From Bigelowiella natans CCMP2755 (lineage: Eukaryota; Cercozoa; Chlorarachniophyceae): a DNA stretch of 20,331 nucleotides. Position numbers and translations under genes: made by a program. Below the pieces are notes generated by a model that saw nothing but the letters and a program-made list of their open reading frames with translations, had not been told where the DNA came from and did no database searches. Positions 10,513-19,555 of the stretch are shown in pieces. The stretch's first letter is position 1. The number at the start of each line of letters is the position of its first letter. The stretch spans positions 1 to 20,331 of the forward strand of contig ADNK01002955.1 of the NCBI GenBank assembly GCA_000320545.1, in the 5' to 3' direction.

Positions 10513-11306
10513 CGAAATCTCAGCGCAAAGAACGAAAGAGCAAAGTGTATATTCGATATAAATCAAGCCTTATTTTTACATACGACAACATATATTTCTC
10601 CTTTAACTCGTAAATTCTCGACATTAAGGGCCACACAAAGGTTCGCTTCGGGGCTGGAAGTTCCACCGATGCCGACGGATTGATTTTTCGGATCTGCTGT
10701 CGCACCAATAAAAACCCAAAGGGCTACGCAACCCCCCCCCCAAATCCCTCTGGAGCGCCACGTGGCACGAACGCTTGGGTGTTTCTGCGCTAAAGCGCCT
10801 CTTTGAGTAAGTCGTCAATAGCAAATTCTATGTAATTGGGAAAATTTGTTATTCATGTCGCGACCCGAAAATTCGCAATATTTTTCTTTCCGCGAAATAT
10901 TATACGTTTTCCCGAAAAGAAAAGAGCGGAAATTCTTTTAAAAATTTTAAATCCACTGGTGCCTGAGAGGGATGGGATGGGGGGGATAGCTTAGAAGACG
11001 CGAGGGCTGGATGAGATTTAAGTGTGAAATCAGCGGATAAAATAAATAGTAGCACATAGCATGGGCTCATCAGTATTGAATTTGCCTCGTAAAGTCTTTT
11101 GTTGTAACAACAGATAGACGTGAAGCCAGAATTTGTGCGGCTACCATCTGCTCAGGTATGGTGGAAAGTTATGCCACCACTTCATTTCAGTTCGAGAATA
11201 TGTATATTGGGTCGTGGAGAGTCTGCATTTATTCTTGACGCTCTTTTTTACTGGGCATTATTATTAATTTACGCCTACAACAACTGATGAAACAGACCGC
11301 TTGAAA
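10513..11306. promoter_or_regulatory. Shared intergenic region between the divergent ACC and glycosyltransferase genes
   Basis: About 0.8 kb separates the two start codons, which point away from each other, so it must hold both 5' UTRs and both promoters. It has no convincing coding content. Visible landmarks are a C-run at about 10732-10741, a palindromic G-box at 10757-10766, an AT-rich block at 10830-10950 with an inverted repeat (AATATTT at 10877 and AAATATT at 10895), and TATA-like AT-rich sequence at about 10550-10565 just upstream of the ACC start. Transcription starts cannot be placed from sequence. Confidence 0.6.
10757..10766. promoter_or_regulatory. Palindromic G-box/E-box (GCCACGTGGC)
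   Basis: A perfect 10-bp palindrome with a CACGTG core, lying about 245 bp upstream of the ACC start and 540 bp upstream of the glycosyltransferase start. CACGTG cores are bound by bHLH and bZIP factors in fungi, plants and animals, including regulators of lipid genes. Function here is inferred only from position and symmetry. Confidence 0.35.
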
Positions 11307-12810
11307 ATGGATCGAGCGGCCCCAGGCTTGGTAGCACTTCTCTGGATTGGGGCTGTTTTATCTTTGGTGCAAGAGGCTCCGTTAGCATCGGCCATTGTCT
11401 CTCCATTGGCAGCCTCAAATGCTCGTGGCCTTCGGAAGACGGCAAGATCGAATTCCTCCTCGGCCCATTATTCAAATGGAAATATTGGACAGGTTGGCCA
11501 GGTCGTCAATTCAGCGACAGTTGATACTGAGAATAGAAGCATATAAATTGTGGCTAGGGAGTCGGACCTACGTCGTGCACTCTTAGTATGAGAGTATTAA
11601 ATGTTGCTATTTTCCTTCATATTTTAATTGTTCTCCCTCTGCTGCCTATGTATTTTTCCGAAGGGACGCGGACCGCAGGCAGAGGATAATCCCTTTGCTT
11701 CCTCCTCGTCCTCTTTCAACCGACGTATGATTCGCGATGTTAACACCACGAAGCTACTAGCGAGATATGAACAGTTCCACAAGGAGAACATCGGCCGTCC
11801 TGGCACCAAGTAGCACTCACCAACCTATTAACCCGAGCAGTGACCTCCATTACTTGTTTACAACTTTTTCTTCATAAAATGATCAACAGTACCCGTGTTA
11901 AAGTTATCTGCCGCTCCCTCCCTGCCTCCCTCCCTCCTCCCTCCTCCCTCCCTCCCCCCTCCTTGATATATTATAAGGTACCTCATATATTCATGCGAGG
12001 GTGATAGGGTATGTGGAGGAATGGGGGATAGGATACGAGGCCTTTCTACTATACTCTGGGCTGCTGTCCTAACCAAGAGAGTTATGCTGATCCGCTGGAC
12101 TAGCCCGTTCAACATCACGGAAGCCTTTTCTCCAAGGCAGATCGATTGGAACCGACATGACTTGTGTCCTCACACCGTTGGAAAGGAAGAAAAAGGAGAC
12201 GACACCGATTTTATGGATCTTCAAATAAACGGAGTTGAGAAAGACGTTCTCTACGACTCCACCATTTTAAAGAGGCACAAGGAGATTTACGATCGCCTGC
12301 AGAACCGTACTGCGAGCTGCCTCTTCGCGTACGCGAACACAGACCTGTTCAATCCATTACTGCTAGACATGAAGTCGTCGGTCGACGACGCCGGCGTTGT
12401 CCCGGCATCTCCTGGCGACTTCGGATTCACATCACGTTCGGAGCGCCTGCGAGTCGCCACGTAAGCTGATAATGATTCATTTTGCCATTCGTTCGCATGC
12501 TCACGTCGGCGTTCGTGTGAATGCCATATGCTCTTTTTTTTAAGGTATTTTGAGTCGCTGCTAGGGAGCACGTTCAAATTCTTGTTGGCAGAGACCCCAC
12601 GGCTGTCCGCTGCAATCAACAACGAGCAGATATTTCTGAACAACAAGGGCGTGTCCTCTGTGGCGATTCATTTCCGCACGGGGTTCGCCGGGTCGAACGT
12701 TGGCGTCCAAGACTTTTTCAACATGTCTAATCAGCCCCAACATCTCAACCAGTTACGACATAGCACCAACTTCCATAAAACCATATAGCAAACTCTTTCT
12801 GTGTAATTAG

Positions 12811-12850
<40 letters not shown>

Positions 12851-13392
12851 GTCCCCGACCTCTCAATATCTTCCACTCACTGCTTTCCTTTTCCTTCCTC
12901 CCCTCTACCTCTACACAAACCTAGGTTCGACCAGTTTAAGTCGTGCGCTAGCAATCTGCGCGGCGTTGTACCGATGACAAACATCAGCTCAGACGTCTAT
13001 CTTGCTACGGATAGTCAGATGGCGCGCGATAAGTATTGCTCCGACTCGCACATTCTGTGTAGTAATGTAAGGCCGACTCACATGGATATCGGGTCTAGTT
13101 CGCACGTGTACCGAAAGCGACGGGGTAAGGAAAAGGGGGAGGAGCATCAACACGGCGGCAGCAGCAGCAGCACCACCACCACACACAGCGATGCAAAGCC
13201 TCGTGGATGGGATGGGCTGCTGGAGCTGATGCTACTTGCTCGCTCCCCTTGCCTCGTAATGAGCTGTTCAGGTCAGCGCTACTATTTCTGATGGATGAGG
13301 GCGCGCACACAACACACATCAACTCATGCAAACACGCAAAGACGCACGTATCCGACACGTAACAATCTAGTAATACTTAAAACGATATAATA

Positions 13393-13427
<35 letters not shown>

Positions 13428-15538
13428 GTTGTAATTTACACATAGCTCCAACTCATCTAGAACACGCCTAAAATCTTAGGGATGAGTCTCGTGGCCGCTC
13501 ACATTGGCGATGCTTATACGAATCGGTGTGCATACCGCGGATTCGACTGCCAGCCCTTCGAGAATAAAGTGTCGTGCGTGTCCGAGTCAGCTATATCGCA
13601 GCACACATGGCTTACAGACACGCAGCGTGCGAACCTCCATCTCCTTCTAAAGCAGCGTCGGTCAGAGCAGACGCGCGACATCGTGCTGCTCTTTACAAAC
13701 GCAGGATATACCAACCTAACGATGAATGCCCTCTGCTCGCTCAAGAACGTGAACGTGGAGAACTTCCTCGTTATCTCCTATGACCAAGAAGGCTGCCGTT
13801 TGCTGGAGAATCAGCTTGGGGCTGGATGGGGAGCTTCTTCTTCCTCCACATCATCAAACAGGTTTTGTACTGTTATGGACTGGCCAGAATCCTCCTCCAG
13901 GTACGGCTCTAACGCAGCAAACTTCGGAAGTGAAAGCTACAAGAACATGATGAGGGGCCGCTCAATCTGGATCTACGAGGCTCTGAAGAGCGGAACCAAC
14001 GTGCTCTTCATGGACTCGGACATCGTAGCAGCTCAGAATCCATTTCCCTACCTTCACCACGGCGACAACACAGGGGGTGAGGAGGGGGGGGCAGTCGATA
14101 TTCAGCTGCAATTAGACCCGATGTTCGGTGCGGAGACGTCCCCGGCTCATGTGCCAGTGAACGGCGGGTTGTTTTATATCAGAAGCACTTTGCAGTCCAG
14201 GAATCTCGTGGCGCAGACGATGAATGTGATAATAAAGTCACGAAACTTGAACGACCAGGATGCCCTGAACCTCGCGGTACTGCGACAGAAAGGCCTGAGC
14301 TATCGGATCCTCCCCCCCTCTCTGTTTCCCAACGGCATTCGCTTTTACCGACGCGAGGTTGCGTGGGAGCAGCAGCAGCAGCAGCAGCAGGCTCCTTCAT
14401 TGCTCGCCACAGACAGTAGTATTGCTTCTGGTGTAGATACGACGGCACCAATTATGATGATGCATAATAATTACGTCACTGGGATTGCAAGGAAGATTCA
14501 GCGATTCAAGGCCTCAAGACTTTGGTACCTGTCCCCAGATGGTCAGTCGTGCTCGGCGCCAACGAAGGAGAAGATCGTGGATGCGGAGCGGGTGGTTGAG
14601 GGGGGCATGCAGCAGCAGCAGCAGCACCATGGGGGGGGGCAAGACGACAAAAGAGAAAGAATCGAGGAGGAAGGTGGAATGAAGCGATTATACGTCGTTG
14701 TGCTGGGAAATAAAAATGAGGCGCAGCTGCCCTTCATCGTCAATGTTATGCTCAGAGAGGTACTGTCAAGATAATACAGGAGGGGAGGGCTAATAATATG
14801 TACTTGAAACATTCTCTCTCTCTTTGCCTCTCCTGCTGTCTATCATCCTATCTATTTCTCCCTCCTCCTCCTCATTCATCTTCTTCTTTCCCCTGCCCAC
14901 CTACTGCTAGGTGGAGGCGGACATCACGATCGTAAAAGGGCCAACAGAACAAGAGATCACCAAAGGCACTAACATACCACAGCATCCATATCAAAATGAG
15001 TCTTATATTCTGGTCAAGACTCCCTCGTTCGCTGGGTCAGCAATGAGCGCATACATGAAGATTGCGCTTGGGAAAAGGTATCATCATTGTCTCTCCTCCT
15101 CCTCCTCCTCCTCCTGCTGCTGCTGCTGCTGCTGCTGTCTGCCTCCTTTAAAAATATAATCTTTAAATATATTTGATACTTGAAGAAGGGGGGGTGGGGA
15201 GATTAGTTACTCGTGCACGCCATCGTGCTGCGCGTGACAGCTGCCACTTGGAATATTCACAATGGTCTTCATTTCAAACCCTCCCCACCCCACCCTGACT
15301 ACTTGAAAAGTCAAAAAAAGATACTGGGAGCGATTCATCTTGGAGATAACAGATGCTCGGAAGATCTTTCATGGTAGTAGTAGTAGCAGCAGCAGTAGTA
15401 GTAGTAGTAGTAGTATTGAAATTATAGCAGCTCACTACCAGCAACCCAACACATATATACGATGACAAACCATTCCATTCTTCGATCAAGAAGCTCAGCT
15501 ACCTCGTGCTCCTCCATCTCTACTCCTTGGACTACTCT

Positions 15539-15577
<39 letters not shown>

Positions 15578-15921
15578 TACATTTGTAATATTTGCTTGGA
15601 CACCATCATAGGTATAACGATGCATCGTTCATTTTCCGCCAATTCATCTGCCCTTCCCGACGAGGGGTCAAGGTAGATAATAGGCCATAGCATGTAGTGG
15701 TAGTAGTAGTAGCTGTGCGTAGATGCTGAGGAGGAGGGAGGTGTGAGAAAACTTGGTCGTTGTTCGTTTTTTCACCGTAGTCTGCGGTTGGGCAGTATTG
15801 AAACGACGACTGCTATGCATATTCACTTACACTTGGATCAGCAACCACCAAACAGAAAGTGAATGATGATATATCACCGCACGCTCCCAAAACTCACACT
15901 GGAAGGAAAGGAAGATGAGAA

Positions 15922-15962
<41 letters not shown>

Positions 15963-16201
15963 GGGTTGGAGAGAGTGATATTACAACAACTCTATCACCC
16001 GCTGCCCATATTTACGTTGATTCGTTTATATTCGCAGAATGATAGCATTGTGGAGCAAATGCCAGTGGGATATTCTGACGCTGTGAATGCGGTACCCCCT
16101 CATGAAAGTCTCTGGCTCACTGCGAGCGAGAAGCCGGTCGGGATCAACTACATCGAAGGTGTGTGTCGTGTCCTGCTGATGATGCTGATAGTGAAGGATG
16201 A

Positions 16202-16246
<45 letters not shown>

Positions 16247-16279
16247 AATCTTGACAACTGCTGAATGAAAAGAGAATAT

Positions 16280-16320
<41 letters not shown>

Positions 16321-16351
16321 ATATGTAAATGTGTGTGTAAATTATGTATAC

Positions 16352-16390
<39 letters not shown>

Positions 16391-16721
16391 CGCTAACGAG
16401 TTCTGAAATGAAACCTACATTTTGCAGCGCTATCATCCTCCTCCTCGCCGTCGTCGTCGGATGGTCCTGCCTCGCTCTTATCCGATAGCCAACTGAGCTT
16501 GTCGGAGATATTCTCCAAAGATCCAGCGTTTCTGGACGGGCTAGAGTATAAGGTGGTACTACTAGTAGTAGCAATGTGTACTGCCTTGACCAATATACCT
16601 GTCACCAATAGACGACGCCATGTAAAATAATAGTAATAATCATCACAACATCAACAACAAAAAAGGAGGTGACTGTTTTCAAACCAGTATTTGATTTCAT
16701 ACTCATGAAAGCGAAATACTT

Positions 16722-16755
<34 letters not shown>

Positions 16756-17404
16756 AACAACTCAGCTACACGGTTATGATCCTTCTGCCAAAGACGGCGC
16801 CAACCTGGGAGGAGGAAAGGGGTGGAGAAATCTCGGGGAGGCTCGAGCGTCAGTACCTGCGCAATCTACAAATCATCATCAAGGAGATCCAGCTGAGGTT
16901 GGGAGCAGTGCTGCTGATAATAATGGCGACGATGCCAAGGAAATGGCGTCGCCATTGAAGATGGCCATCGAGAATGTCAGTTCCGAGCGCTATCGCCAAA
17001 CGCTACTTCAATCAGCCCTCACCCTCTGCCCCAAGACCGTAAACATCGAAACGTCGTGCATCTATGACTCGATGGAGGTCGGCAGCATTCCCGTGATGAT
17101 CAAGGACGCTGAGGCGAGCAGCTGCCTCCCCTCTCTCATCTCTGACAACTCGGGAGTGATATGGCTCAAGAGGTGGAGTGAGCTTGCCCACATGATCAGT
17201 ATCATGTATACAACGGAGGATGGGATGCGATTTCCATCACCTGAAATGGATCGCCTGCAAACCAAGGTTAGATCGGAGTAGAAAGAACAAGTAGAAGAAG
17301 AGACCGTGCTTTTGCTGGGCGACCCCCTCCTTATGTGCTGTCAGGGGGAGGGTGGTGTGGAAGTGGGGAGGTGTGTGCGCGCCATTGTGTTGTACTTGAA
17401 CATA

Positions 17405-17436
<32 letters not shown>

Positions 17437-17573
17437 AGTGTCGTTGGCGACCATCTCTGTTTTTTCTTGAGAAGCATCATCATTTCTCTCAGGTGATGGA
17501 AAGTTGGAGCGGCATAAAGAACGAATTGGCGACGAGATTCCATGAAATTCTGAACAAGCACTGGAAACGCTAG
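11307..17573 (+). CDS. Tri-modular glycosyltransferase: fucosyltransferase-like + GT77-like + exostosin-like
   Basis: Exons: 11307-11492, 11664-11809, 11978-12460, 12545-12751, 12925-13271, 13480-14759, 14911-15077, 15612-15672, 16038-16158, 16428-16552, 16766-17266, 17493-17573. All borders are GT...AG and all phases agree, predicting 1234 residues ending HWKR-TAG. The N-terminus ([20 protein letters not shown]) is a hydrophobic signal peptide or anchor, so the protein should enter the ER/Golgi. Module 1 (about 112-500) has [15 protein letters not shown] and YLATDS. Module 2 (about 521-811) has a DxD in [23 protein letters not shown] and HNNYVTG. Module 3 (about 858-1234) has [21 protein letters not shown] and a C-terminal helix. 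Uncertain points: the exon 1 donor (11493 or 11502), exon 2 acceptor (11664 or 11679) and exon 4 donor (12752 or an earlier in-phase GT); all alternatives keep frame. Substrates are unknown. Confidence 0.88.
12817..12848. repeat. (TA)n microsatellite, glycosyltransferase intron 4
   Basis: About 16 TA units in the intron 12752-12924, followed by the pyrimidine-rich tract leading to the acceptor at 12923-12924. Confidence 0.95.
13395..13422. repeat. (GT)14 microsatellite, glycosyltransferase intron 5
   Basis: A GT tract in the intron 13272-13479. Confidence 0.95.
13671..14543 (+). other. Module 2: GT77-like nucleotide-diphospho-sugar transferase domain
   Basis: Lies wholly in exon 13480-14759. 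It begins [20 protein letters not shown], followed by LVISYD, then [19 protein letters not shown], whose DSD (residues 635-637) is the metal/nucleotide-sugar binding DxD motif. [32 protein letters not shown] and [17 protein letters not shown] follow in the order typical of the nucleotide-diphospho-sugar transferase family that includes plant GT77 xylosyl- and arabinosyltransferases. A seven-Gln run encoded by CAG repeats sits in a loop after FYRREVAWE. All recognisable catalytic motifs are present. Confidence 0.85.
15093..15580. repeat. (TCC)n(TGC)n, (GTA)n and (CTA)n tracts, glycosyltransferase intron 7
   Basis: TCC/TGC at 15093-15138, GTA (with GCA variants) at 15373-15415 and CTA at 15538-15580, all in the 534-bp intron 15078-15611. 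The last two are reverse complements. Confidence 0.95.
15923..15965. repeat. (GA)n followed by a 14-base G run, glycosyltransferase intron 8
   Basis: GA at 15923-15951 then an uninterrupted G run to 15965, in the intron 15673-16037. Confidence 0.95.
16204..16389. repeat. Three (TA)n tracts in one intron (glycosyltransferase intron 9)
   Basis: TA arrays at 16204-16243, 16281-16316 and 16354-16389 occupy close to half of the intron 16159-16427. Confidence 0.95.
16722..16755. repeat. (CTA)n tract, glycosyltransferase intron 10
   Basis: A CTA array ending about 10 bp before the acceptor at 16764-16765. Confidence 0.95.
17404..17436. repeat. (TA)n tract, glycosyltransferase intron 11
   Basis: A TA array in the last intron (17267-17492). 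Confidence 0.95.
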
Positions 17574-17932
17574 TGTAGTAGCCATCATCATCAGCAGCAG
17601 CAGCAAACCATTCGAGTCCACAGTATATGCGTAGCTATCATGCGTGCTTCTACAATCACGACGTCACAAGCGATACCATCTGATGAAAAGCCATTTATTT
17701 TAAAAGACTCTAGTAGCAATCAATAACTTTGAATTAACAGCCGCACACGGTACCTCTGCTGAACCGAGACAAAGAAAGAGAAATCACCCTTCATGAAGCA
17801 TGAAAGGTGGTAGGTTTAGACATTTATTAAATATAGTTTCCTGGGCGGTATTCACGTTACAATGCTGCGATACTCATGCATGATCGACAGAGTACCTGTA
17901 TATGCGCATACGACGCGGCTGAGCGTGCTACA

Positions 17933-18094
17933 ATGAACAATAGAATTCGAAAAATAGCTCGCCGTCCATGCATTTTGCAGCTAAGCTGCGTATGCATTTT
18001 GGGGCTGATTATAATTGCTTTGGAACACTGGGCCGTGGGCAAACGCGCGCACGACGTCGATGCCAACGATATCCAAGTCGCACCTGACAGGTAG
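17933..18094 (+). CDS. Possible short ORF, basic N-terminus plus one membrane segment (53 aa)
   Basis: Reads MNNRIRKIARRPCILQLSCV, then a hydrophobic stretch CILGLIIIALEHW, then a polar tail ending APDR-TAG. The basic-then-hydrophobic layout is that of a type II signal anchor such as those of Golgi glycosyltransferases. The stop overlaps a GT donor (GACAG|GTAGCA at 18088-18094), so it could also be the first exon of a spliced gene, but no downstream exon was found before the opposite-strand ELMO gene. An upstream in-frame ATG at 17876 exists. It may be chance. Confidence 0.2.
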   Translation: MNNRIRKIARRPCILQLSCVCILGLIIIALEHWAVGKRAHDVDANDIQVAPDR

Positions 18095-18291
18095 CAACGC
18101 TCAAGCTAGTCAAGTCGTCGATGGTATGTCGCAGCCAGTCGTAATAATAATATATGAATGCATCATTATTTCTGGATATGTGCTGCTCTCTAGCTGGGGT
18201 GGGCACGTGTCGTGAGAGCACAATATGGCACGATATATTCGATCAAAATGATTACCATTCGGACATGTATAGCTAGGCTTGCGAGTAGTAC

Positions 18292-18424
18292 GTCATATCG
18301 GTAAGTAAGCACTTTATAGAGAGTCGTCTTTACGTTTGGCAGCGCAGCAGCAGCCCTGTCATGTAGTAAGTTACCACTTTATAGAGTGCCGACATTGGCA
18401 ACGCAGCGGCAGCAGCCACGCGGC
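18292..18424. repeat. Imperfect tandem duplication, unit about 66 bp
   Basis: Units 18292-18357 and 18358-18424 each begin gtcat, share ACTTTATAGAG and then TTGGCARCGCAGCRGCAGCAGCC near the end. A third gtcatgt start at 18425 soon diverges. The copies differ by substitutions and small indels, so the duplication is not recent. Confidence 0.7.
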
Positions 18425-18631
18425 GTCATGTGCAAGCCGTATGTGTGCAGCGGTCTCAAGATTATGTATGCAGTGAGATCATTAATAGCGATAACTTTAG
18501 ATGCTCTGTCGCTAGCATGTGCAACTTCCTAAAATCCCATTTCCCAGGAGTACTGGTGGTGTACGTGCATGCAAGACGCCGTGAATACTGAAAAAATAGC
18601 ATTGCACTGCTTGTCCCAGCAGATACATGTA

Positions 18632-18638
18632 TAATATA

Positions 18639-18678
<40 letters not shown>
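18632..18678. repeat. (TA)n tract, intergenic or ELMO 3' UTR
   Basis: An interrupted TA array about 200 bp beyond the ELMO stop codon. Confidence 0.95.
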
Positions 18679-18681
<3 letters not shown>

Positions 18682-18873
18682 ATACACAGGATTTGATGGA
18701 TTTACAATAGAAACACATCGAGCACGTCGCTGTAATTTCACTGTCGATTTGTATCACACATACAAATATAAATGCTGTGTCCTGTGGAGGAAAGATCGTT
18801 CTGGCGGCCACGAATAGTCATACTATATTTATACAAATACTAATAAAATTAAGACTATCGGAGTTTTGCACCA

Positions 18874-18935
18874 CTATGTAAGGAGAAGTTCGTCGCTAAG
18901 GATTGTGTACGTCTCCTCCTGAACCTCCCTGTTTT

Positions 18936-18968
<33 letters not shown>

Positions 18969-19508
18969 CATCTATATCCGCCCCAGCTACTGCGACTGCT
19001 GCTACCGCTGCTGCTGCTGCCTCTGCAATATCATCTAATTTCTTCAGCTCTAAGGTATTATCGTCTAATTCAATATTGTCTGCTATTAAGATACCAAATC
19101 CTCCTCCTCTCTGCCTTTTGTTCGCCGGTGTAACAAGCTCTTTCTTTTGTTGTTGTAGCTCTGTGTTATCCTTGCTGCTGCTCTCCTCTACCTTCAAAGT
19201 ACCACCACCAGCAGCAGCAGCAGCAGCAGAGTTAGTGGTCGGGAGAGGAGGAGGAGGCCGCCTATCTATCAACGGAAAGTGACGCTGGCGGATGAACTCA
19301 GGAGCTGGTCCGGGCGGAGGGGGGGGGCGAATGGCTCTGGGATAGATCGACAAGAAGGACTTGATCCTATCAAGAGGCTTGCTAATATGCTGATGCAGCG
19401 CCATTGTAAGCTCCTCCTCCGTCACACAAATCACTAACAGTTGGAGGCGAGGAGGGGGGTGAGTGTGAGGGTTTGCTCTTCATTGCAAGGAATTGTACAA
19501 TATTTATT

Positions 19509-19555
<47 letters not shown>

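Larger units (their letters stand above)
11978..13560 (+). other. Module 1: fucosyltransferase-like (GT-B type) domain
   Basis: Starts [20 protein letters not shown] (residues 112-131), the arrangement seen at the N-terminus of fucosyltransferase-like GT-B enzymes (GDR/GNR loop, then a hydrophobic helix and a TKRVMLIRW strand). Later it has VAIHFRTG (311-318), resembling the donor-binding HxR loop, VYLATDS (365-371) and [18 protein letters not shown] before the linker. A basic and Ser/Thr-rich insertion from GSSSH to DAKP (13102-13199), encoded partly by AGC/CAC repeats, interrupts the domain and could alternatively hide a small unspliced intron. The exact CAZy family (O-fucosyltransferase-like, NodZ-like or another) cannot be settled by eye. 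Confidence 0.7.
14682..17573 (+). other. Module 3: exostosin-like glycosyltransferase domain
   Basis: Begins [19 protein letters not shown] after a Gln/His/Gly-rich linker and spans seven exons. The middle has [20 protein letters not shown] and [20 protein letters not shown]. The best diagnostic stretch is [14 protein letters not shown] followed by [18 protein letters not shown] (about residues 1120-1151), the pattern of the donor-binding half of exostosin/GT47-like and RXYLT1-like enzymes (Y...L..S.F.LCP...E..R..EAL..G.IPV). Final residues [20 protein letters not shown] form a helix. A Ser-rich and Asn/Asp/Gly-rich insertion (16434-16940) separates the halves. Assignment rests on motif pattern, so it is less certain than module 2. 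Confidence 0.65.
17574..18873. other. Intergenic gap between convergent genes
   Basis: This 1.3-kb stretch lies between the stop of the glycosyltransferase gene and the stop of the ELMO gene on the opposite strand, so it must contain both 3' UTRs and both polyadenylation signals. I see a possible short membrane-peptide ORF (17933-18094), an imperfect tandem duplication (18292-18424) and a (TA)n tract (18632-18678). No exon of either neighbour and no RNA gene was recognised. Confidence 0.6.

Noticed and set aside
10520-10824. Minus-strand ORFs upstream of the ACC start
   Set aside because: No conserved motif, stops before joining exon 1, and position in the divergent promoter. More likely 5' UTR or promoter.
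10877-10901. AATATTT...AAATATT inverted repeat in the promoter region
   Set aside because: Short, AT-rich and expected by chance in such sequence; noted but not treated as a regulatory element.
12021-12464. Independent gene starting at the ATG at 12021
   Set aside because: The conserved frame extends upstream to an acceptor at 11977 ([14 protein letters not shown]), so this methionine is internal to module 1.
13482-14774. GT77-like frame as a stand-alone single-exon gene
   Set aside because: The exon starts two bases before the ATG at an AG acceptor and its 5' part completes the SCSG motif of module 1; its 3' end joins the next exon in phase. No separate promoter-like context was seen.
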